From Thermoleophilia bacterium (GTDB lineage: Bacteria; Actinomycetota; Thermoleophilia; Gaiellales; Gaiellaceae), in assembly GCA_025927435.1 (NCBI GenBank), contig JAICLM010000106.1, positions 1-7,010 on the forward strand: 7,010 nt of DNA, in the 5' to 3' direction. The position numbers were made by a program, and so were the translations under genes. Below the pieces are notes generated by a model. The model was not told the origin of the DNA, searched no databases, and was given only the letters and a program-made list of their open reading frames with translations. Within the stretch, counting starts at the first letter, position 1, and every line of letters begins with the position of its first letter. Below, piece after piece: positions 1 to 4,992 of the stretch.

Positions 1-76
1 GAAGCGCGAAGACGGTGTGCTCGATCTTGACGAGCCGCGCGAACCGCGCGGGGAGCGGTGCAGGCGCGGCGGTCAC
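1..76 (-). CDS. UbiA-like prenyltransferase, N-terminal fragment (cut by window start)
   Basis: Only the first 25 codons are in the window. The start is a GTG at 76-74 whose last two bases share the TGA stop of mogA (GTGA, 4-nt overlap). The reading is MTAAPAPLPARFARLV followed by KIEHTVFAL. A short basic lead followed by 'RLVKIEHTVFAL' closely resembles the start of UbiA-superfamily membrane prenyltransferases, typically 'R.I.F.HTVFALPFA', just before the first membrane helix. Members attach polyprenyl chains to aromatic rings in quinone synthesis (UbiA, MenA, MqnP) or make related lipids. Which one this is cannot be told from 25 residues. No strong ribosome binding site precedes the GTG, which fits translational coupling to mogA. 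The family call rests on one short motif and on the exact overlap, so it is moderate. Confidence 0.62.
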   Translation of the reverse strand, partial: MTAAPAPLPARFARLVKIEHTVFAL

Positions 77-552
77 GTCTGCTCGTGGGCGGTGGGAGCG
101 TCGGCAAGCAACCCGAGCGCATGTTCGAGAGCAGGACGCAGGACTGCGAACCCGTCGCGGCAGCCGCCGGTCGAGCCCGGCAGGTTGACCACGAGCGTCG
201 AGCCGAGGACTCCGGCCGTGCCCCGCGAGAGCAGGCCGTGCGGCGTCTTCGCGATCGAGTCGGCGCGCAGTGCCTGCGCGATGCCCGGAGCCTCTCGCTC
301 GAGCACGTCGCGCGTGGCATCGGGGGTCACGTCCCGTGGCGCGAGCCCGGTTCCGCCGGTGGTGAGAACGAGACGGGCCGAGGCGGACAGCTCCGTGATC
401 GCCGCAGCGATCTCGTCGCGCTCGTCGGGGACCACGCGCCGCTCGACCTCGTATCCCTCTGCGCGCAACAGCTCGTCGAGCGTGTCGCCGCTGCGGTCCT
501 CGCGCGTCCCGGCCGCGACCCCGTCCGACACGGTCAGCACCGCGGCTTTCAG
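73..552 (-). CDS. mogA: MogA/MoaB-family molybdopterin adenylyltransferase (CTG start)
   Basis: The 159-residue protein has the usual length and fold signature of the MogA/MoaB family, cytosolic enzymes that adenylate molybdopterin with ATP before MoeA inserts molybdate. Visible motifs are the N-terminal strand with 'TVSDG' (residues 7-11), the nucleotide-binding 'TTGGTG' (64-69) followed by 'PRDVTPDAT' with its conserved Asp (74), and 'NLPGS' (123-127). It could be called MogA or MoaB; the two are hard to separate by eye. I place the start at a CTG (552-550) because AAGGAG lies 8 nt upstream, the CTG overlaps the moaC stop as CTGA, and the first strand (LKAAVLTVSD) begins right there. The next in-frame start, a GTG at 540, would be 20 nt from the AAGGAG and would clip that strand. 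It is the fourth gene of the minus-strand operon and overlaps the UbiA-like gene by 4 nt. Confidence 0.9.
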   Translation of the reverse strand: MKAAVLTVSDGVAAGTREDRSGDTLDELLRAEGYEVERRVVPDERDEIAAAITELSASARLVLTTGGTGLAPRDVTPDATRDVLEREAPGIAQALRADSIAKTPHGLLSRGTAGVLGSTLVVNLPGSTGGCRDGFAVLRPALEHALGLLADAPTAHEQT

Positions 553-998
553 AGAACTCGCTCCTTGGTCTTCTCGACGAGGACGACGTCGGCTATCCGC
601 ATCTCCTTGTCGACCGCCTTGGCCATGTCGTAGACCGTGAGCGCGGCGACCGACGCAGCCGTGAGCGCCTCCATCTCGACGCCCGTCTGCGCAGTCGTCT
701 CCGCCGACGCGACGATCTCGACCGAATCTTCGCCCACCTCGAGGGTCACCTCGACGTGCGAGAGGGGCAGCGGATGGCACAGTGGGATCAGTTCGCTCGT
801 CCGCTTCGCGGCCATGATCCCGGCGACCTGGGCGGTCGCAAGCGCGTCGCCCTTCGGGAGCTCGCGCAGGATCCGCGCCGTCGCGGCGGCCACCCGCACC
901 TCCGCCCGCGCCACGGCCCGCCGCCGCATCGGTTCCTTGGCGCCGACGTCGACCATGCGGACGGTGCCCGACTCGTCGACGTGCGACAGGTCGTCCAT
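549..998 (-). CDS. moaC: Cyclic pyranopterin monophosphate synthase MoaC
   Basis: MoaC turns the MoaA product (3',8-cyclo-dihydro-GTP) into cyclic pyranopterin monophosphate, the first stable intermediate of molybdenum cofactor synthesis, in the cytosol. The 149-residue protein is close to the family length (about 160) and is well conserved throughout. It starts 'MDDLSHVDESG..RMVDVGAKE', then shows 'KGDALATAQVAGI' (Lys49), 'AAKRTSELIPLCHPL' (His75), 'TGVEMEALTAAS' (residues 106-117) and 'YDMAKAVDK' (Asp124, Lys127). These match the known active-site Lys, His, Glu, Asp and Lys positions of the E. coli enzyme. The ATG at 998-996 shares one base with the otsA stop (TGATG), and the N-terminal 'LSHVDE' fits the family start. 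A longer frame upstream is only the shadow of otsA. No clear ribosome binding site is seen, so re-initiation after otsA is likely. No moaA is in view. Confidence 0.95.
   Translation of the reverse strand: MDDLSHVDESGTVRMVDVGAKEPMRRRAVARAEVRVAAATARILRELPKGDALATAQVAGIMAAKRTSELIPLCHPLPLSHVEVTLEVGEDSVEIVASAETTAQTGVEMEALTAASVAALTVYDMAKAVDKEMRIADVVLVEKTKERVL
550..566 (-). promoter_or_regulatory. Ribosome binding site that fixes the CTG start of mogA
   Basis: On the minus strand AAGGAG (566-561) is followed by an 8-nt spacer and CTG (552-550). The site lies inside the last codons of moaC (KTKERVL), just before its TGA. Spacing is ideal for the CTG and too long (20 nt) for the next in-frame GTG at 540. 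Confidence 0.6.
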
Positions 999-2470
999 CA
1001 CGAAGATCGTACGGCGTCGAGGTCGGCGAGCTGTGCCTCGACCCACTCCCGGATGTCGTGCGCGCGCACGTGCTCGCGGATCGCGTCGGCCCGCCGCCGC
1101 CGCTCGGCAGGCTCGAGCGTGAGCGCCGTGTAGAGCGCATCCGCCTGGCCGGAGACGTCGATGGGATTCACCGTGAGAGCCCACTCCCCGAGCTCCTCGT
1201 GCACGCCGGCGTTCTCGGAGAGGACGAGCACGCCGTCGTGCTCGTTGACGATGAACGCCTCCTTGGCGACGAGGGTGAGGCCGTCGAAGACGGGGTTCGC
1301 GAGCAGAACGTCGAACTGCTTGTAGCCGGCGACCGAGCGTGGAAAGTCGTCGGCGATGTCCAGCTCGACCGGTTGCCAGTCGTCGCGGCCGAAGCGGTCG
1401 TTCACCTCCCCGGCCGCAGCCTCGACCGCGTGGAGGTACTCGGCGTATTCCCGAATGTCCTGCCGCGAAGGCGCGAGCAGCGCGATCATGCCGACCTTCC
1501 CGTGCAATTCGGGGTGCCGCTCGAGCAGCAGCGCGAAGGCGTGAAAGCCGCGCACGATGTTCTTCGAGGGATCCGTCCGGTCCACGCGGAGCACGAGCTG
1601 CTCCGGGCGTCGCGCCACGAGAGCCTGCTCGCGCTCGAGCACGGCCGGATCGTCGCGCAACCGGTCGAACTCATTCGGATCGACGCTGATCGGGCGCGCA
1701 ACGACCCGCGTCGTGCGACCGTCGTGCTCGACCGTCCCCGCACCCCGGTCGACCCGCGCGCCGAGCAGCCGCTCCGCCGAGAGCAGGAACGCTCGCCGCC
1801 AGCGCTCGGTGTGAAAGCCGACGACGTCGTTCGCCAGCAGCCCCTCGTGGACGGCCACCCGCTGCTCCGGAGGAAGCGCATGCCAGTAGTCCGGCTCGGG
1901 CCACGGGATGTGGAGGAAATGCGACGTGGCGACTTCGGGTCGCGCTTCCCGCACGCGTCGCGGCGCGAGATACAGGTGGTAGTCGTGAAAAAGGACTGCC
2001 GCGTCCGGCTCGCGCTCGAGCTCCTCCACCGCCGCAGCTGCCAGCGCCTCGTTGACCGGCACGTACCCGTCGCTCCAGGCCTCGTGGAGCTCAGGCCCGA
2101 AGTCGGGTGCGGAGCCAAGGCCCCACAGGTAGTGGTGCAGGAACCAGAGAGTCGGGTTCGCGAGCACGTTGTAGAAGCGGTCGTAGGCGGCCGGATCGTG
2201 CGCGACGAGCCGCAGCCTGTACGAGGCGCCGTCCGCCGTCTTCTCGACGAAGGAGCCCGACTGCTCTGCCGCGACCGCCCTGTCCTCCTCCGTCATCGCG
2301 CTCGCCACCCAGGTGACGTCGTGGTGTGCGAGCAGGCCGCCGAGGGCCGTGACCACGCCGCCACCCCCGCGGCCCCCCACGCGGCGGCCGTCGGCGTGCC
2401 GCGAGTACGAGACCGGCGCGCGGTTGAAGACGACGAGAAGCTTCCGTCGGGACGTTGTCGATGTTGACAA
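998..2470 (-). CDS. otsA: Trehalose-6-phosphate synthase, GT20 family (OtsA)
   Basis: OtsA joins the glucose of an NDP-glucose to glucose-6-phosphate to give trehalose-6-phosphate, a step towards the protectant trehalose, in the cytosol. The 490-residue length is normal. In order, the protein shows the N-terminal loop 'NRAPVS' (16-21) and 'GGGGVVTALGGLL' (35-47), the acceptor-side 'LWFLHHY' (108-114), 'FHDYHLYLAP' (161-170), 'HIPWPEPD' (187-194), the donor-site Arg and Lys in 'RVDRTDPSKN' (295-304; usual form R.D...KG), 'FDGLTLVAKE' (395-404) and 'VLSENAG' (416-422). The start is a TTG (2470-2468), the only possible start: an in-frame TGA (the stop of the preceding gene) lies just 3 nt upstream and no other start codon precedes the first strand 'KLLVVFNR'. 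It follows the RsbW-like gene by 3 nt and overlaps moaC by 1 nt. No OtsB phosphatase is in view. A related GT20 synthase using another acceptor cannot be excluded. Confidence 0.9.
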   Translation of the reverse strand: MSTSTTSRRKLLVVFNRAPVSYSRHADGRRVGGRGGGGVVTALGGLLAHHDVTWVASAMTEEDRAVAAEQSGSFVEKTADGASYRLRLVAHDPAAYDRFYNVLANPTLWFLHHYLWGLGSAPDFGPELHEAWSDGYVPVNEALAAAAVEELEREPDAAVLFHDYHLYLAPRRVREARPEVATSHFLHIPWPEPDYWHALPPEQRVAVHEGLLANDVVGFHTERWRRAFLLSAERLLGARVDRGAGTVEHDGRTTRVVARPISVDPNEFDRLRDDPAVLEREQALVARRPEQLVLRVDRTDPSKNIVRGFHAFALLLERHPELHGKVGMIALLAPSRQDIREYAEYLHAVEAAAGEVNDRFGRDDWQPVELDIADDFPRSVAGYKQFDVLLANPVFDGLTLVAKEAFIVNEHDGVLVLSENAGVHEELGEWALTVNPIDVSGQADALYTALTLEPAERRRRADAIREHVRAHDIREWVEAQLADLDAVRSS

Positions 2471-2473
2471 CGA

Positions 2474-2935
2474 TCAGGCCGGCCGGCGCAGCCGCTTCAC
2501 GAACCGCAGGCGCGAGCCGCGCACGCCCGGCTGGGAATGCAGCTCGAACTCGTCCGCGATCGTGCGGATGATCGCGATACCGAGACCGCCCTCCGTAAGC
2601 TCCTCGCCCTCGAGCGGCGGCGGCCGGTCCGGGTCGAACCCCTTCCCGTCGTCTACGACCTCGACGGCGAGCGCGTCCGCGGACAGCTCGTACGCAATGG
2701 AGACGAATCCCGCGCCGCCGGCGTACGCATGTCGGACCGAGTTCGAGACGGCCTCGGTCAGCGCGAGCTTGAGATCTGCGAGCAGCTCGTCGGGGAGCGC
2801 AACGAGGTCGGCGAGGCCGCTGAGCGCGAGCCTGGCGAGCGCGACGTACTCCGCACGTGCAGGCACGCGGAGCCGGACGCTCCGCATCCCCTCGAGCGCC
2901 GGGCCCTCCGTCTCGGTCAGTGCCACCTCGCCCAT
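2474..2935 (-). CDS. RsbW/SpoIIAB-like anti-sigma factor serine kinase (HATPase_c)
   Basis: This 153-residue protein is a single GHKL ATPase domain of the RsbW/SpoIIAB type. Such proteins bind and silence a sigma factor and phosphorylate an anti-anti-sigma partner, releasing or holding the sigma factor according to stress. The N box reads 'LTEAVSNSVRHAY' (59-71; Glu61, Asn65), the first glycine box 'VVDDGKGFDP' (93-102) and the second 'GGLGIAII' (116-123), so the ATP site looks complete. The ATG at 2935 is preceded by GAGGAG about 4 nt upstream; an internal ATG (residue 17, 2887) has a purine run touching it and is less likely. The gene opens the minus operon with otsA 3 nt downstream. A sigma-B-like promoter lies upstream. 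No sigma factor or STAS-domain partner is adjacent, so its target is unknown; some proteins of this type act on partners other than sigma factors. Confidence 0.85.
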   Translation of the reverse strand: MGEVALTETEGPALEGMRSVRLRVPARAEYVALARLALSGLADLVALPDELLADLKLALTEAVSNSVRHAYAGGAGFVSIAYELSADALAVEVVDDGKGFDPDRPPPLEGEELTEGGLGIAIIRTIADEFELHSQPGVRGSRLRFVKRLRRPA

Positions 2936-2946
2936 CTCACTCCTCG
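2930..2946 (-). promoter_or_regulatory. Ribosome binding site and start of the RsbW-like gene
   Basis: On the minus strand GAGGAG lies about 4 nt before the ATG at 2935-2933. This favours that ATG over the internal ATG at 2887 and marks the first cistron of the operon. It is one of only two convincing Shine-Dalgarno sites in the window; the other precedes mogA. Confidence 0.6.
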
Positions 2947-2968
2947 CGTTTCCCGGAGATTCAGGGAT

Positions 2969-2984
2969 CTAACCCGCCGATTTC
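2969..2984. repeat. Copy 1 of a 16-bp motif (CTAACCCG-CCG-ATTTC) in the divergent region
   Basis: The plus strand reads ctaacccgccgatttc. Copy 2 at 3065-3080 reads ctaacccgtcgtttcc. Read on the minus strand, both contain CGRCGGGTTAGRTC when the flanking bases are included. The first 8 bases are identical and the flanks are similar. The minus-strand GGGTTA of this copy (2975-2970) could be a second -10 of the sigma-B type, but no good GTTT lies 12-14 nt upstream. A regulator-binding site is the alternative. Confidence 0.4.
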
Positions 2985-3064
2985 TACCACTACGTTCGGC
3001 GCCCGCGCCCTGCGTGCCCCGATGTTTATTTGGTGTCTCGCACCTACCCCGCCCGCTGGGAGAC

Positions 3065-3080
3065 CTAACCCGTCGTTTCC
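3065..3080. repeat. Copy 2 of the 16-bp motif (CTAACCCG-TCG-TTTCC)
   Basis: This is the partner of the motif at 2969-2984, 96 bp away in the same orientation. Its minus-strand GGGTTA forms the -10 of the proposed sigma-B-like promoter. Its TTTCC end runs into an imperfect dyad, CGTTTCC then GGAAAACG (3074-3091), which covers the promoter spacer and -35. Confidence 0.4.
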
Positions 3081-3090
3081 ACGGGAAAAC
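3066..3090 (-). promoter_or_regulatory. Putative sigma-B/sigma-F-type promoter for the rsbW-like/otsA/moa operon
   Basis: On the minus strand GTTTTC (3090-3085) and GGGTTA (3071-3066) are separated by 13 nt. The general-stress sigma factors of the SigB/SigF group use GTTTaa, 12-14 nt, GGGtat, so four bases match in each hexamer, including the most conserved GTTT and GGGT. The predicted transcript would have a leader of roughly 120 nt before the ATG at 2935. The position, directly upstream of an anti-sigma-type gene, fits the family habit of self-regulation. The match is by eye, and GGGT is not rare in GC-rich DNA, so confidence is moderate. Confidence 0.45.
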
Positions 3091-3110
3091 GAGGCGCCCG
3101 AATCCAGCCC

Positions 3111-3126
3111 TAGACTGAGCGGCGTG
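3111..3126 (+). promoter_or_regulatory. Possible -10 element for leaderless transcription of the M28-like gene
   Basis: TAGACT (3111-3116, pattern TANNNT) lies 7 nt before the GTG at 3124. This is the spacing expected when transcription begins at the start codon itself, common in Actinobacteria. No Shine-Dalgarno sequence precedes the GTG, which agrees with a leaderless start. No good -35 is visible at the right distance, so this is tentative. Confidence 0.35.
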
Positions 3127-4992
3127 TCAGCCGTCTCGCCCGTGCCCGAGCGTCGCCGGTCGCGGCCGGGATCACTCGAGCGTCCCATCAACGCCCGTCT
3201 CTATCGCGGGACCTGGCTGCTCGTGGGGCTGCCCCTGCTGCTCCTCGCATTCAGCGTCGCCCAGCCTCCGGCACTGCACTTCCAGGACTTGCCGCCGGCG
3301 TTCGACGGGAAGACGGCTGCGGCGATCGCCACTGACCTTGCCTCGAACTATCCGGATCGCCGGCCCGGCTCGGCGGACGCCGGGGGGGCGGCCGCCTGGT
3401 TCCACCGCCAGCTCGCGCCGTACGGCTTCGACGTCCGAGCCGACCGCTTCACGGCCACGATCGACGGTCGCCGAACGAAGCTCGTCAACCTCGTGACGGA
3501 GAAGCCGGGAACGGGGCTCAACCCGGCGGAGATCATCGTCATGGCGCACCGCGACAACAGCGGCCCCGGCGACGGGCTCAACGACAACGCCTCGGGTACC
3601 GCAGCGCTGATCGAGCTGGCCCGCTCCTACGCCCCGAACGCGGCCGCGCAGCGAATCGCGCTTCCGTACACGCTCGTGTTCCTTTCGACTGACGGTGCGG
3701 AGAGCGGCGCGCGCGGCGCCGAGCACTTCGCAGCCGAACAGGCGGGGCACGCGAACATCCTCGGGGTCGTCAACCTCGACTCGATCGGCAGTCACGGTGG
3801 TCCCCGGCTCGTACTCGGCGCCAACAGCTCACGCTCTCCCTCGCCGGGGCTCGTCGAGACGCTGCGGGCGGCGCTTGCAAAGGAAGGCAACGGCGAGCCG
3901 TCGCGTCCGAGCGGGCTTCAGCAGCTCGTCACCCTCGGATTCCCCTTCGACCCGTACGAGCAGGCCCCGTTCGTGAGCCGCGGGATCCCTGCGGTGACGG
4001 TCACGACCGCCGGCGCCCGCCCGCTCGACACGCGAGAGGGCCGAACCGGGAAGCTCGATCTCGGGCATCTCGGCGTCGTCGGCCTCGCGACGCAGGACGC
4101 GGTGGACGCGATGGAGCAGGGCGTCTCGCTCGCACAGGGCCCAACGAGCTACGTCTTCCTGGGCCAGCGGCTGGTCCGCGGCTGGGCGGTCGAGATCGTC
4201 CTGGTTGCGATGCTGGTGCCCTTCCTCGCGGCGGCGGTCGACCTCTTCGCCCGCTGCCGGCGCCGCCGCATCCGGATCGCCCCGGCGCTGCGTAGCTATC
4301 GCAGCCGCCTCGGCTTCTGGGCCTGGGTCGGCGCGATCTTCCTCGTCTTCAGAGGGCTCGGGCTCTGGGGAGGCGACGACGGGCAGGTGCCATCCCTGAC
4401 CTCTGTCTCCTGGCCCGGCGGAGCGCTCCTGGCGCTGGTGCTGCTCGCCGGAGCAGGCTGGCTCGTGGCGCGAAGCCGCCTCCTGCCACGGCGCCCGACC
4501 CGGCCGGAGGAGCGGGTCGCGGGCCACAGCGGGGCGCTGCTTGCGCTCGGTGTCGTCGGGCTGCTCGTGGCCGCGACGAATCCGTTCGCGCTCCTCTTCG
4601 TGCTTCCGTCGCTCCACGCGTGGCTCTGGCTGCCGCAGGTGCAGACCCGCCATCCGGCTCTGCGAGCAAGCGTCTTCCTGGCGGGGCTTCTCGGCCCCTG
4701 CTACCTCGTCTGGTCCTTCGCCACGCATTACGACCTCGGCTGGGACGCGCCGTGGTACATCGCGAAGCTCTTCGCCGTCGGCTACGCATCGCTGCCGCTC
4801 TTCGTGATCGGCCTGGCCTGGCTCGCCGCCGCGGGCCAGCTCGTCGCGCTCGCCGCGGGACGTTACGCCCCGTATCCGGCGCCGAGCGAGCGTCCGCGCC
4901 GCGGCCCGCTGCGCGAGCTCATCCGCACGCTGGTCTTCGCGCCGCGCCGCCGCGCCCCCACGGGCGAGGCGCGTCGCGCGGTCAACCAGTAG
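3124..4992 (+). CDS. Membrane protein with a divergent M28 (aminopeptidase-like) domain
   Basis: The 622-residue protein has a basic N-terminus, one membrane segment (about 31-46), an M28-type domain outside the membrane (about 60-340), and then about seven hydrophobic segments (roughly 353-373, 396-412, 430-449, 468-486, 487-503, 512-531 and 545-578), ending in a basic tail. M28 enzymes are di-zinc aminopeptidases. Zinc-ligand candidates here are His142 ('AHRDN'), Asp154 ('GLNDNASG'), Glu193 ('DGAESGARGA') and Asp220 ('NLDSIG'). However, the usual Glu-Glu pair reads Ala192-Glu193, so the catalytic base appears lost, and the last ligand (usual YHTP.DT) reads 'GARPLDT' with Ala298 at the His position. 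The protein may be inactive, bind one metal, or do something other than peptide cleavage. The GTG at 3124 is chosen for its -10-like TAGACT; an ATG at 3022 would add an unlike stretch of 34 residues. It is divergent from the RsbW-like gene and overlaps the end of moeA by 11 bp. Confidence 0.82.
   Translation: MSAVSPVPERRRSRPGSLERPINARLYRGTWLLVGLPLLLLAFSVAQPPALHFQDLPPAFDGKTAAAIATDLASNYPDRRPGSADAGGAAAWFHRQLAPYGFDVRADRFTATIDGRRTKLVNLVTEKPGTGLNPAEIIVMAHRDNSGPGDGLNDNASGTAALIELARSYAPNAAAQRIALPYTLVFLSTDGAESGARGAEHFAAEQAGHANILGVVNLDSIGSHGGPRLVLGANSSRSPSPGLVETLRAALAKEGNGEPSRPSGLQQLVTLGFPFDPYEQAPFVSRGIPAVTVTTAGARPLDTREGRTGKLDLGHLGVVGLATQDAVDAMEQGVSLAQGPTSYVFLGQRLVRGWAVEIVLVAMLVPFLAAAVDLFARCRRRRIRIAPALRSYRSRLGFWAWVGAIFLVFRGLGLWGGDDGQVPSLTSVSWPGGALLALVLLAGAGWLVARSRLLPRRPTRPEERVAGHSGALLALGVVGLLVAATNPFALLFVLPSLHAWLWLPQVQTRHPALRASVFLAGLLGPCYLVWSFATHYDLGWDAPWYIAKLFAVGYASLPLFVIGLAWLAAAGQLVALAAGRYAPYPAPSERPRRGPLRELIRTLVFAPRRRAPTGEARRAVNQ

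Noticed and set aside
17..640. Plus-strand frames over the mogA region
   Set aside because: Arg/Ser-rich translations without motifs, antisense to the well-conserved mogA and moaC.
553..1140. In-frame N-terminal extension of mogA through moaC, as a possible fusion protein
   Set aside because: That frame is a shadow of moaC and otsA; the MogA-like sequence begins only at 552, where a ribosome binding site and start are found.
1058..2467. 469-residue open frame on the plus strand opposite otsA
   Set aside because: It is fully antisense to a gene with all GT20 motifs; the translation is rich in Arg, Val, Glu and Leu without domains. Long antisense frames are expected where third positions are nearly all G or C.
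3044..3049. GGGTAG on the minus strand as another sigma-B-type -10
   Set aside because: No GTTT-like -35 lies 12-14 nt upstream; the region is simply G-rich.
2936..3123. A small gene or RNA in the divergent intergenic region
   Set aside because: No start with a ribosome binding site and coding-like sequence, and no stable RNA fold recognisable by eye; promoter elements explain it better.
3382..3388. Run of seven G in the M28-like gene as a phase-variation site
   Set aside because: The tract is short for slipped-strand switching, falls in Gly-Gly-Ala codons and is expected now and then at this base composition; the frame is intact.
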